Origin: Rosa chinensis
Taxonomy: Eukaryota; Streptophyta; Magnoliopsida; Rosales; Rosaceae
Assembly: GCF_002994745.2 (NCBI RefSeq)
Contig: NC_037093.1
Location: 21,153,555-21,217,554 of the forward strand
Length of the DNA stretch: 64,000 nt
Reading direction: 5' to 3'
The notes beneath the pieces were generated by a model. That model searched no databases, had not been told where the DNA came from, and saw only the letters and a program-made list of their open reading frames with translations. A program made the translations under genes and the position numbers. This document shows, piece by piece, positions 12,292 through 23,529 of the stretch. Each line of letters starts with the position of its first letter. The first letter of the stretch is position 1.

Positions 12292-13190
12292 GGGAGCTTC
12301 TATTCATACCTCCAAAATTGGTATTTAGACCTCTATCTTTTTCCAAGTTATAGTTGACTTTGTCAACTCATGCCAAATTACCAATAAGGACACAAAAGAG
12401 GGAAATAAAAAATTTAAAAAAAACTCTTTTCTTTTTTTTTTAACCCCACCCTACCCCTCCCCTCCCATGATGTCAGTGAGGTTTGAAACTGTGACATCCA
12501 TGATATCGGTTATCCCAAATAACCAACAGGTCACAGCTCATTAACAAAAAAAAAAGTCTCTTCTTGCCTTTACAAATAGTATGTTTCGATGAGGCAATTT
12601 GCAAAATTCTAAGCTGTGCTTTGCCTATTGTATTGCTGCTTGCGATTTTTTTCCAACTCGAAGCAATTAGTAAATATGTGTCTCTCTCCAAGCTAAGGAG
12701 CATTATGTTGGACCGGCTTCGGAACACCATGACCACTTTCTGTACGGGCATCTATACGTAAATCATAATTAAATGATGAAAACTTTGAATCCAAAAACTC
12801 AGTTTAATTAAAAATTTTGAGAATTGGGAGTAATATCTAAACATCTCAGATAGCAGTATACCAACCTGCTTCTATAGTCAATTGATTTAATGAAAAATAC
12901 TATATTGACTACCAACTGGAGATTTTTTTTTTTTTTTTGTGCAGCTTAATTGTATGAAGGGTAAAATAAGATTGTGAAATCTTCAAAAATTGAATGAGGT
13001 TCAACTGCTAATTTTGGAGGTATGAATAGAACGTAAAAGAAGAAGTTTTTATTGATTTTATTGGACGATAGGCGTTGTGGGAAAATTAGGGAGCTCTAGA
13101 TAGCAAATTGGTTATCTATGAAAGTAAGTTGGAGGTCTATTAAGTTGGGAGGTTCAAATGCCAACTTTGGAGGTATGAATAGAAGCTCCC
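12292..13190. mobile_element. Mutator-like MITE with ~25 bp inverted ends
   Basis: The left end GGGAGCTTCTATTCATACCT is matched by the inverted right end AGGTATGAATAGAAGCTCCC, with similarity extending inward. The 9-base flanks atgaagtaa (12283-12291) and ataaagtaa (13191-13199) differ at one base; nine bases is the usual Mutator-type duplication size. There is no coding sequence. A second internal inverted-end-like copy (near 13005-13030) and a SINE-like insert lie within. Confidence 0.8.
12432..12550 (-). mobile_element. Probable SINE fragment inside the MITE
   Basis: On the minus strand the sequence contains GAGCTGTGACCTGTTGGTTA followed by CAGTTTCAAACCTC, which resemble degraded polymerase III A and B boxes. 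An A-rich tail ends at about 12432. The boxes are imperfect, so the assignment is tentative. Confidence 0.45.
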
Positions 13191-14114
13191 ATAAAGTAAA
13201 TGATGTAAAATAAACAACACGAAATAAATAACATAAACGAAAATGCAGGTAAAGACAAAGTAAAGTGCAGGAAAGATAAATACCGGTAAAGAAAAAGATA
13301 AGATAAATATGTAAAGATTGATAAGTGTTGTAGAAATGTTGAAATGTATTGAGATAAAATTTGAGTAATCGCATAGAGCGTTTGGTCGAGGACCTCTAAC
13401 AACGAATCCTATGGTCCTTTTTATTGTGAAACTAAACTACTGAATGAAGGAAAAGAAGCAATCTCAGCAATATTCATGTTTGTGATATTTTTGACGATTC
13501 TTTCATGAGCAATCAATCAGGTCTTGTAACTGATGATTGGCAATAGTACCTCCTGATGCTCATTCAAGTTAATTGCCCCAAATTTTGGTAACGTTTCTCT
13601 TGACAATCAATCTCTTTGATGATTAGCCACGGTCATTCATTACGACTCGTGGGTCCGCGGTCATTCATTATGACTTGTGATTCATTTGGTCTCTCCTGAT
13701 CTAATAACGGCTCTTTGCACACGTTATCTTCAGTCATAAATTTGACAATAAACATTTAATGTGCCGCGGCTAATTGAGAATCAACTTTGTAAATCTTTAA
13801 TGTGCCGCGGCTAATTTGAGAATTAACTTTGTAAATCTTTAATGTGCCGCGGCTAATTCATTACACCTTGTGGGTTGGGCCCACCTATTTGCCACGTGAG
13901 CCTCGCCAAATATTGGTTCAAACAGAGCCCCCTAGTCCATTGAGCTTCGGCATAGATGTCGAGTGGTTAAGGGACTAAAAGATTATTTTTAGAAAATTCT
14001 CTTGGCAAGGCACACGCTCTATTATAGGCGTTGTTGACATTCGTCATGCCGCAGTCACTCGCCGCGGTTCTTTGTTATGTTGCGGCTATTCAATAGTTCA
14101 ACTACGGTTCTATG

Positions 14115-14380
14115 CCAAATTCCTTGTGCCATTAAATTATGGACATTTAGTGCGGTCCTCTGCTAGCCGCGATCATTTGATACCCGCGGCTATTCAACCG
14201 TTGGTTTCAAGCTTACTTCTTCACAGCCATTTAACCTCAATCCATTAAATTATAGACGTTTAGCTACGGTCCTTTGCTAGCCGCGATCATTTGATAGCCG
14301 TGGCTATTCAACCATTGGTTACCACAATCCATTAAATTATGGACATTTAGCTACGATGCTTTACTAGCCATGGCTAGTGA
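14115..14380. repeat. Degenerate tandem repeat (~100 bp unit, three copies)
   Basis: CCATTAAATTATGGACATTT or a near match occurs three times. The first two units continue into GGTCCT, TGCTAGCCGCGATCATTTGA and a GGCTATTCAACC tail; the last unit is shorter. It lies in the 3' non-coding part of the retrotransposon. Confidence 0.75.
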
Positions 14381-14589
14381 TTGAATTCGTGATATATATG
14401 TGGGGAAAATTCTCTTCCTAATTCCTTGAGCCTCGGCTCGAGCTGAGTGGTGAAGGAACTAGTAAACAAAGTCGGCCTCATTGTCGAATGACGTCCAAAT
14501 TTTTTCCAGCCGTGATCATAGAAATATTTAGGCCTTACGGTTCGTGCCTACCGAGCAATTAAACGGCTCCCAAAAACACAACTTTTCAC

Positions 14590-15824
14590 TTATTTTATTT
14601 TTGCAGAAACTAAAGCAAGAAAATAAAATGTAAAAATCTTGTGTGCAGTTGTGGAGGTGGCCAACAATGTTTCACCCCAAGTTGAACATTTTGTATTCTC
14701 GGCATGAATTTCAAATTTGTCGAGACCGATCTTTATTGACGAAAGAGAATGATTGAGATTTGTTTTCTTTCCGGCTCTCATGTGAGCCGAAATTATATGC
14801 TCTTCAAATGTACTCGGTTCCACTTTATCTAACAGTGGCTTCTCCAAGTCAGCTTTGTTTCCAATAATCATGTCAACATACATGACATCTTGAATTAGAT
14901 GATCATCACCATTGACCACATTATGCTCAGCGAGCCGACATTCTTTGGCTAGAAGATTAAGATCTTCATCAAGCTGCAGATTGTTGAGGTCGGCTTTCTT
15001 TTTGAGAACCATATCCATACAAATAGTCTCGTTAATTGTACACTCAATCATGCGATGGTCATTCTCCTTGACATTTTGCAAATTTTGGCCTACGTTTACC
15101 TCCATTTTTAAGGGAAGAACAACAGGCGGCCGAGTTTCCATATGATCATTAATGAATACTTCTTTTTTGGATGTCATGGTCATAATTACAGTGGCCTACC
15201 TCCTTCAGTATTTTTTGATGTCTCAGCATCTTCATCTTATTCAAGTGTGACTTCATCTCTTCTCTGAAAATAGAAAATTGTGTGGCTATGTCTACCACCC
15301 TTTTTTGAATGATCTTGTTCACATTTATGGCTTTTTCAAAAGATTTTACACCACCTCCCCAAGAGCTTACATTTTCTTCAATCATTTGATTGCAACCAAC
15401 TTGTTGATCGTACGGGGGCTGTAGAGTGGCTAATCGAGTTTCCCATACAAGCTGGCTACTCAAGCCATCAAAATTGTTGTAGGGTCCTATTTGGTTGTAG
15501 CCGTCTTGGTTGTTATGATTGTAATTTGAATCATAACTATTGTATATATGGTGCATTAACTGTTTGGCCACAATTATCATATGGCTCGTTGGCCAACTTA
15601 TAACCATGCTGGCTACCATAGCCATTTCGGTGATCAAAGCCATATTGAGGTAGTACTATAGGATTTTGTTGATCCCAAGATGCATGGCAGTTTAAATCAA
15701 CAACATTTTGATATGCATCATAGCTATATCTGCCATGATAACCATAAAATTGATCTTGGCCATATTGGCCATTGTAATTATTTATTGAAATAGAGCCGTG
15801 TAAATTCGGCTCATAATAACTCAT
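14590..15824 (-). pseudogene. Unrecognised retrotransposon protein, broken into three frames
   Basis: Three overlapping minus-strand frames (15824-15537, 15643-15149, 15183-14590) read like one protein with two frameshifts. The upstream part is rich in Tyr, Asn, Gly and Gln (for example YGYHGRYSYDAYQN). The middle has a short coiled-coil-like segment (FREEMKSHLNKMKM). The downstream part is charged, with Asp/Glu/Lys/Asn-rich blocks and repeated K(K/A)DL motifs. There is no zinc knuckle, protease motif or polymerase motif. Its position between the primer-binding site and the polypurine tract suggests a structural or adaptor protein of the element, but I do not recognise the family. Confidence 0.6.
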
Positions 15825-15908
15825 TAGTGAAAATACATAATATTTAATGTCTCACTAAATGGTCTAATAATATTCACAAAATGTTGTCCCACTGGGTGTG
15901 CCAAAAGA

Positions 15909-16562
15909 TGTTCGCTCAAAAATCGTCTCGGTCGCGTGTCACCGGGCCGAGGGCTTCTTTGGCTTACACGTGTCCTTCTAGAGTGGTGACGTGTGCGCGG
16001 GCGTGTAGAGAATTTGATGTATTGATTTGAGTTGTGTTGGTCGGGGACCTCTAACAATGAATCCTTTTGTCCTTTTTATAGTGAAGCTAAACTACTGAAT
16101 GAAGGAAAAGACGCAATCTCAGCAGTATTCATGTTTGTGATATTTTTGACGTTAGCAATGATTGATTCTTTCATGGGCAATCAATCTGGTCTTGTAACTG
16201 ATGATTGGCAATAACACCTCCTGATGCTCATTCAAGTTAATTGCCCCAAACTTTGGTAACGTTTCTCCTGACAATCAATCTCTTTGAATTAGCCGCGGTC
16301 ATTCATTACGACTCGTGGGTCCGCAGTCATTCATTACGACTTGTGATTCATTTGGTCTCTCCTGATCTAATAACGGCTCTGTACACACGTCATCTTCGGT
16401 CATAAATTTAACAATAAACATTTAATGTGCCGTGGCTAATCGAGAATCAACTTTGTAAATCTTTAATGTGTCGCGGCTAATTCATTACGCCTTGTGGGTA
16501 CGCCTTGTGGGTCGGGCCCACCTATCTGTCACGTGAGCCTTGCCAAAATATTGGTTCAAACA
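15909..16562 (-). repeat. 5' LTR of the 11953-16562 element
   Basis: A 654 bp repeat partner of 11953-13924. Relative to that copy it lacks the MITE and a few hundred bases around the junction GGGCGTGTAGAGAATTTG. It has fewer copies of the GCGGCTAAT repeat and a short duplicated TACGCCTTGTGGGT. Transcription from it would run leftward, away from the methyltransferase gene. Confidence 0.85.
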
Positions 16563-17290
16563 GTAAGCAATCAGTATCGTAAAAGTAGGTCAAATGGGTA
16601 CCAGCTGAGAAGGAGCCACGAAGTTTTCAATTGAGCTACCGAAAATTAGGGATGCAATATGATTGATCTATATATGGACGAAAACTAATCCTCCTCGATC
16701 TAAAGTGTTGATAAATGATATCTGGAGGGTCAGTAAGGCATGCAAACAACCTATATTGGTAATTACGTAAGTAAAAATATGATCCAGAACAATCCATCAC
16801 ATGTACAGCAAACAACCAAAGCCAATAAGGTTAGGAATATTAACCAGACAAAAAGATGGAGGAATCGAAACCCGCCATCCCCTTGATTTACTTTTCACTT
16901 CTCATTTGCAAGATACAGTAAATTTTCTAATTATATTGATACGAAAGTTTTAATAAAAAATTAAAAAAATAAAAAAAATCCCTGTTAAAGGCCTTCAAGA
17001 GATGTGATAGCTTCTGAATAAATTGTCCTAGACTTTATATTGTGTTCTATTTCAAGTTAGACGTGTAAGGGGCCAATTTCATTGAACAAAAATCTCACTT
17101 TTAGAAGGTCGAAATTAGTCGATCAATCAAGCTAATATGATAGCTTAATAAATTGTCCCTAGTACACGTGAAAAACATAATTTCGGCTTCCCAACAAAAG
17201 AAAAACATATATTATTTATGAAATATTAATAAATTTTGAAAACATGGATCAGGCCCTACCAGTTGAGCTAAGCTGTATGATGTTCTGCCA
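16563..17290. other. Upstream region of the methyltransferase gene
   Basis: About 0.7 kb of unique-looking AT-rich DNA between the retrotransposon end and the TATA box. It has no coding frame and no repeat that I recognise. It is presumably the promoter-proximal region of the downstream gene. Confidence 0.5.
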
Positions 17291-17302
17291 CTATAAATAT
17301 GG
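17291..17302 (+). promoter_or_regulatory. TATA box of the methyltransferase gene
   Basis: CTATAAATATGG lies about 70 bases before the start codon. That leaves roughly 40 bases of leader if transcription starts at the usual distance. Confidence 0.7.
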
Positions 17303-17363
17303 AAGTGTTCTAGTAGAAATATGAACCAAACAGAGAGAAAACCAATCAAAAACATAAGAGATA

Positions 17364-17447
17364 ATGGAGGTAGAGCAAGTTCTTCACATGAATGGCGGAG
17401 ATGGCAAAACAAGCTACGCAAACCACTCACTTCTTCAAGTTAGTCTC

Positions 17448-17479
<32 letters not shown>

Positions 17480-18836
17480 CCCCTCAATTTTCTTTATGAA
17501 AAAGATTAACATGGTCCTAGCTGTTTTAATTTCTTTTAGAGAGCTGTGATTTCGACGGTGAAGCCTATTGTGGATGCAACCATAGAGGAGCTCTGCAGCA
17601 CTCTCTTCCCGGAGTGTCTGAAAATAGCGGACTTGGGATGCTCTTCGGGGCCCAATACCCTACTGGTAGTATCAGACATCATAGCCAACATCCAGAACAC
17701 GTTTCGAAAGCTCAACCTTCCCCCGCCATCGCTTCAAGCATTCTTGAATGACCTTCCCCGGAACGATTTCAACACGGTGTTCAGGTCACTGCCTGGCTTC
17801 TATAACAAGCTCGATGAAGAACATGAGAACAAGTCGGGTCCTTGTTTCATTGCAGCAATGCCCGGTTCCTTTTATGGGAGGCTCTTTCCTGACAACTCTC
17901 TCCACTTTGTTCATTCTTCCTATGCTCTCATGTGGATCTCTGAGGTAAATACTCTTGATTGTGGTTTGTACGTCGGTTTTGTTCTTCTTCTTGTTTTTTT
18001 ATTTTTTTTAAAATTTTTTTTTTTATTTTTTTTTTAAGAAAAATCTTAGTTCAAACTAATCTATTATGCTAATATATGCCTCAATGATTGACTAATGGAA
18101 ATTCAACATGATCTCTATGCGCAGGTCCCAAAAGGTTTGGTAACGAAAGGAGGAGAGGGACTGAACAAGGGGAACATATATATAGCCAAGACAAGCTCAC
18201 CCGCTGTGTTTAATGAATACTTTGAGCAATTCAAAAGGGACTTCACAGTCTTTCTGAGGTCTCGGGCACAAGAGCTAGTCCCGGGAGGTAGTATGGTCCT
18301 CACAACAATGGGCAGCATAAATAGCAAAGATCCCCTCTGCATTTGGGAATTTGTCGGATTAAAACTCCATGACATGGTTTTAGATGTATGCAACTATGCA
18401 TGTGCCAGGCATTAAATTTCTTCATTTTGGATACGATAATCTTTCTCTCACTAACATACTATGATGAATTTTTCAGGGTTTGATTGAAGAGGAAAAATTG
18501 GACACATTCAATTTGCCATACTACGCACCAACAACGGATGAGGTGAAAGAGGTAATCGAGGCTGAAGGTTCTTTTACCCTGCAAAACCTCGAAGTTTTCA
18601 GAAATGACTGGGACTCTTATATAAAACAAGCTAACTGTGGCTTTGACAAGAATGCGAGGGCAGCAGTACTGTCCACTGACATAAGAGCTGTGGGAGAGCC
18701 TATTCTGGCCAGCCAATTCGGAGAGGAAGCCATGGACGATTTATTTCGCAGGTTTGAAGAAGATGTTCTTGATCACATGGAAAAGGAGAAGTGCCAGTTC
18801 ATTAATCTGGTTATCTCGTTAACTAAGAAGCGTTGA
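17364..18836 (+). CDS. SAMT: Salicylate/benzoate carboxyl methyltransferase-like (SABATH family), four exons
   Basis: Exons are 17364-17438, 17540-17944, 18125-18385 and 18477-18836. All introns are GT-AG and phase 0, giving 366 aa, a normal SABATH length. These cytosolic enzymes methylate small carboxylic acids with S-adenosylmethionine; this subgroup makes methyl salicylate or methyl benzoate. The N-terminus has [11 protein letters not shown] (residues 9-19) and Gln25. [10 protein letters not shown] (55-64) is the cofactor-binding loop. [10 protein letters not shown] (94-103), [10 protein letters not shown] (133-142) and SSYALMWIS (151-159) are family motifs. Gln25 with Met156-Trp157 matches residues that contact salicylate in characterised enzymes, but jasmonate or other acids cannot be excluded. 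Arg99 stands where Gly is common. Intron 1 contains a CT microsatellite. No stop or frameshift is visible, so the gene looks intact; it stands alone among transposons. Confidence 0.93.
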
Positions 18837-18907
18837 ATATGAATGTGCTGCAGAGATTCTATTGCTTCTGTTTATTTTGGTGGATTCCCTGTTTTATTGT
18901 TTTGTTG

Positions 18908-18913
18908 AATAAA
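18908..18913 (+). terminator. Poly(A) signal of the methyltransferase gene
   Basis: AATAAA about 70 bases after the stop codon, followed by T/G-rich sequence. It is the first good signal downstream. Confidence 0.6.
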
Positions 18914-18929
18914 TTTTCATATTGTAGTG

Positions 18930-19680
18930 TGCAATTCCTAGCTAGCCTGCAGCTCCTGCAAGGTTTAGGCCCATCCCGATTTGGTTAGCAAGTTTAAGAA
19001 TACTTGGTAGTCTATTTGAATTCTGGAAATGAGTTATGATTAAAGGCGTGCAAGTATACAATATGAAGCCCATGCGTGTTTTGCGGCTACAAATATGCAA
19101 AATTCCAGTAGGTACCTTCGTATATTGCTCTCTAGTTATCTCTACTTGGTGTGGTGGGAGTACGTTAAACTCTCAAAATCCTCTTATATAAATTGTGGCT
19201 AATAAGATACACACGGTCTTTCTAGCGAAAGATTTTTAATTTTTAATTTATTTTTAAAGGATCGCTTATCATATCCACTTTTCGATCACATATCCTCATC
19301 TCAATCATTCAATTTTTAGGTCTATATGAGTAAATCACCTTTGCAAATTTTCAGCCAAATTGATAATAGTTAAGGCATCCATAACTGCGATTTACAATTA
19401 TAAACATGAACGATTTAGGTTAGACAGATTCAGTTTGTTCATTGATTTAATCTAGCTAGTTCGATACCTTAACGATCATCAATTTGGTTAAAAATTTCCA
19501 AAAGTGATCTTAGGACCTTAAAACTGAACGGTCGAGATACCAAAATGCGATCGAAAAGTAGGTCTCACAAAGAATCCCTTTAATGACCAACAAAAAGAAT
19601 CCCTTAATAGAAGGGCCCTCATTAGCTACATATGATATCGTGCTATCCTATATGGATGGAAAAGAAAATGTAGGCACTAA
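18930..19680. other. Downstream intergenic DNA
   Basis: No coding frame, inverted repeat or known element is apparent. A TA- and AG-rich stretch with no visible structure. Confidence 0.5.
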
Positions 19681-19919
19681 GGATTGAAATATCCGCGATA
19701 TTTCCGATATATCCCCCAATATCTCTTTTTTGGGAAGACTGATATATCTTAAGGGATTAATATCTTATCTTCTACTGTTTGTGCAAAATTTCTCCAACAT
19801 CGTCAAATATCCTCGATATATTAGATATTTGAGATATATCCCTGATAAAATGAAGAAATATCTGTAAAATCTGATGAAAAAAAGAAGAAGGAAAAACTCA
19901 ATAATTGTCTAAATGCAAA

Positions 19920-20150
19920 TATGTGTGAGTAGAGATCTCTTTAAGGAAAATGTGGGTGAGGAGAAATCCCCTCAAGGCGAATCTGGGTGAGGAGAAATAC
20001 CCTCAAGGAGATTCTGGGTGAGGAGTAATTCTCTAAATGCAAATTTGTATAAGGAGAGATCTCCTCAAGGCGAATTTGGGTGAGGAGTATTCCCTCCGAG
20101 GGAAATCGGAGTGAGAAGTGGAATCTAGGTGAGGAGAAATTGTTTGAAGA
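19920..20150. repeat. Minisatellite, ~38 bp unit
   Basis: About six imperfect copies of a unit containing CTCAAGGCGAATCTGGGTGA followed by GGAG and an AT-rich spacer. Units differ by several substitutions, so the array is old. Confidence 0.8.
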
Positions 20151-20528
20151 TGAATCTGGACTCTATGTAGTCTGTACTTGAACAATAGAAAGAAGATAAA
20201 GGTTCAATTATTCAAATGTGACCAAGTGACTTTGCAGAAGGAACCGTATATATGGATGACAAGATGAGAACAGAGTATAGACTATGCATCTTAAAGAGGT
20301 GAGGAACAATGAAGCTAGCTACTGTGTAGTCTGTAACTCTGTGTAGTCTGTAGTTGAACAGCATAAAAAAGCTAAAGGTTCAAATGTTAAAAGTAACTAT
20401 CAAATGGAATAGCATGCATGTGAGGGCAGGCCGTTCAATTATTTAAAAGCGGCCAAGTTCAATTATTCAAAAAAGGCCAAGTGACTTTACATAAGAAACC
20501 ATATATTGATGAGAACAGAGTGACTATG

Positions 20529-23321
20529 TGTGATGCCCCGGAAATTCGTATTAATTTTTTGAGGATTTTTTGGAATCTAATTTGTGATTATGGGGCGATT
20601 TCGTGGCTCGTGGACGGAGTGAAAGTGTTTCAGACGAAATATTAGTTGAAGAATATGGTTTTAGGGGGACTGCAAAGGTTGACCTTTTATACGTCGGGTT
20701 TCTCCAAAAACTTCCTTCACAAAAGTCGTAGAACGCGTCTATACGAGTTTGTGGATCACGTCAATCGGAGTTCGTATGAGGAAGTTTTGAGATATTTTTG
20801 GAAACCACTATAAATAGAAATTTCCCTTTCGGGAAATTTACTATTTTCATTTGGGTTTCTATTTCTGGAAATCAGATTCTCTCCGTTCTCTCTCCTCACT
20901 CCGCGCGACCTAACGGTGACCCGACCCGGATCCATCTCCATTTTCCGGCCACTAGCAGCAGCGGACCCTGCCTGGACCAACGCGCCTCATCTTCCGACGT
21001 CGACCCTTGGTGTTGGTTTCACCGGGGGAGCACCCCAGAAGGAGATCGAAGGCTGCCTCAGTTGTACGATCGGGATCCGATCTGTTTTCCAATTTCTAGC
21101 GACTTTCCAGTTGATTTCTTCAAGGTTCTGGGTTCGCCTCCTCCTCTTGATCATCCCTATACCCACCTTGAAGGACGATTTTGTGTGTGGAGTGAAAGAT
21201 CAAGGTTTGAAGATCAGCGGTGCACATTGAATCTAGAGAGTGATCAGACGGCAACGATTGATCGATCTTGCAAGCATGATCTAGGACGATCTAGGCTTAG
21301 CTCCAGGTATGAAAGTTGATCTACTCTTCATGATGATCATGTTTGTTGGTCTTGATTTTCCGGTGGTCGAGTTTGACCCGGCGGCGGCACCACCGCCTGT
21401 GGAGGCGTTCCGGCCATGTAAGGACAGTTGTTGGTTTTATATATCTTTTACTAGTTGATACGAGCGTTTCGATATATAATACGTAATTTTTGGAGTTCGT
21501 ATGAATTTGTTATGATTTTTACTGTTTCGGACCGTTTGATTTATTCGATCTGTGAGGATCCGACTGTCCGATTGACTTGTGGTTTAGACATATCGATCGT
21601 GGAAGTATTCCAAAGACTTTGGGAGGTCTCGGATGTGGTTTCGCCTAGATTGGCGCCACTTTGGGAATTTTAGTTCAAAACAGGGGTTTCAGACTTAAAT
21701 CGTTTGTGAATCGTTACTGATTTGAGATCATTAGTGATTAGGTACTTCTCAATGTGATTTGGACGATTTGTTGGTGTGAGTGTTAGTTCGGTTCTATATT
21801 GAAGACGCAGCGGGAATTTCGAGGTGAGTAATCTCACAAGGTTCATTTATGAACGAAGTTACCTTTATCGTTTTTGAGAGTTATTGATTTAACTGCAAAC
21901 TATAGTTGGTATTATTGGCATTCCTGAGTGAATGACCACGTATATATATATATATATATATTTATTTACGTGAAATATATATGTGTGGGTGAGTTCATTC
22001 TCGTTTTGTGATGTGACTTTTTGGAAAACAATTATGGTGAAAAATGGTATTTCTATTGTTTTGTAAAGTATTTGATGATTTGGGGAGTTGCAAGTTGTGA
22101 TTTCTCCTTTTGGGTTGGGTAACATTTTCAGGTCCGGTATGGCCATTTTAAATTTTTAATCTGACGACTGGTGGTCTGAGGATTTGAGAGTCACAGGTTT
22201 TGATTTCTCGGTTTGATTTGATTTAACATTTTGGGTCCAGTGCGACTCGTTTGATGTTTTGATCTGAGGGTCAGGTTGGCCTAAGGATTTGGGGTTGCAG
22301 GTTGCATCCTCATGGCAATGTTATATCGTAAGGTTGAACCTTGGTCGGGTGACAGGTTACGATTCAGTTAGAGCTCTAGTCTGTCTGCCATTGTACCTCA
22401 TGGATCTAAGTAGGTTACTTACGATTCCTGGGTACATATTTTGTCTAGGTTGGACCAAAGAATCATATTCTGTTTGTTAGGTTAACGATAGATATGATTG
22501 ATGTGTGTTGATAATTTGTCCAAGTTGGACCGAAGATTCATATTCGATTTGTTAGGTTAACAATTGATATGATTTGTTGTTTTGTCCAGGTTGGACCGAT
22601 TTGTTGTTTTGTCCAGGTTGGACCTATTTGTTATTTTGTTCAGGTTGGACCTATTTGTTGTTTTGTCCAGGTTAGACCGATTTGTTGGTTTGTCCATGTT
22701 GGACCGATTTGTTGTTTTATCCAGGTTGGATCGATTTATCATATTTGAATTGTTAGGTTAACGATTTATATGATTTTGTCATGGTGTGACTTTCGTTGTT
22801 TTCTTTTGGGAAGCATGGTATGTTTTCCTTATTCTCGAGTTGAAAGCTTTTCCTTATTTTTGGCGTGCGTTGTGTGGTGTTTTGTTTTGAGTTACTCATA
22901 CGGGTTTGCAAAAGCTTACTGGGTTTGTTGTGTGACAACCTGGTGCACCATTCAAACAGTGTAGGGGTTAATCCTGCAAGTCAGGGAAATCGTGGCTGAT
23001 TCTGAGGTAGCATGCTAGCAGCTATACTATAGGAAGTCAATTTTGTGACTTTACCATTATTATGACTTCCACTTGTAGTGAGCTCTGAGGAGCATTTACG
23101 TTTTAGTTTGTTGTTGACAATTTAATTCATAAGCTTGTATAATATATAACTCTGTGGAGAGCAAGTGTATATTAACTTTGACGGTTCATGGCATCAGTTT
23201 GTACTTGGTCTAAAGGGAAAAAGTTTCCAGGTATTTTGTATTGATGGCTGAAGGATCACGCATCTATAATTATGAGATTATATATCGATTTTTATTTGTG
23301 TTAAAAATCAGGGGCACGACA
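20529..23321 (+). mobile_element. Solo LTR, 2.8 kb, with 5 bp target duplication
   Basis: It starts TGTGATGCCCC and ends GGGGCACGACA, so the termini form an inverted TGTSRTGCCCC motif. It is flanked by ctatg on both sides (20524-20528 and 23322-23326). A TATA box, CTATAAATAGAAA, lies near 20811. The GC-rich leader after it holds open frames (20798-21319) that are not genes. The tail carries the same tandem repeats as the LTR at 1-2412, which lies in the opposite orientation. No internal retrotransposon sequence is present. Confidence 0.9.
22557..22742. repeat. Tandem repeat of ~29 bp inside the solo LTR
   Basis: Units of the form GTCCAGGTTGGACCGATTTG are repeated about six times with point changes. 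It is the reverse-complement counterpart of the array at 1-450. Confidence 0.85.
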
Positions 23322-23529
23322 CTATGCATCTTGAAGAAGTGAGGAATCTATATAAGAATATATTGTATACTTCAATTTACGCATCGAAGCAGTCATGCAG
23401 TCATTTTAAAGAAAAGAAGTTCTACATTTTTGGTATAAATAGTTCTTAATTTTACATGTTATGTTTTAGAAATAATGAGTAAGTTACAGTAAATATTTAA
23501 TCATTTTTTAACATTGTTATGTCTTAGAT

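Larger units (their letters stand above)
11953..13924 (-). repeat. 3' LTR of the 11953-16562 element, expanded by a MITE
   Basis: It matches the other LTR in its left part (the GTCTCGGCCGCGTGTCAC region) and right part (ACCTCTAACAACGAATCC onward). It is longer because a 0.9 kb MITE (12292-13190) lies within it and because the partner LTR has lost roughly 400 bases. It carries three tandem copies of a ~47 bp unit containing TTTAATGTGCCGCGGCTAAT (13755-13860), against about two in the partner. Confidence 0.85.
11953..16562 (-). mobile_element. Non-autonomous LTR retrotransposon (Ty3/gypsy-like), minus strand
   Basis: Two direct LTRs (11953-13924 and 15909-16562) flank a 2 kb interior. Read on the minus strand, each LTR begins TGTTTGAACC and ends GCGAACA. 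A polypurine tract, ACTAGGGGGCTC, abuts the left (3') LTR. A primer-binding-type sequence, TGGCACACCCAGTGGGAC, follows the right (5') LTR after four to five bases. The flanks gtaat (left) and gtaag (right) are a target duplication with one change. No protease, reverse transcriptase or integrase is present. The interior shows only remnants of an unrecognised protein, so the element would depend on a partner. The 5' LTR ends about 0.8 kb upstream of the methyltransferase gene. Confidence 0.85.

Noticed and set aside
20798..21319. 173-codon open frame
   Set aside because: It lies in the GC-rich leader of the 2.8 kb solo LTR, and the corresponding frame in the other copy of this LTR is not preserved.
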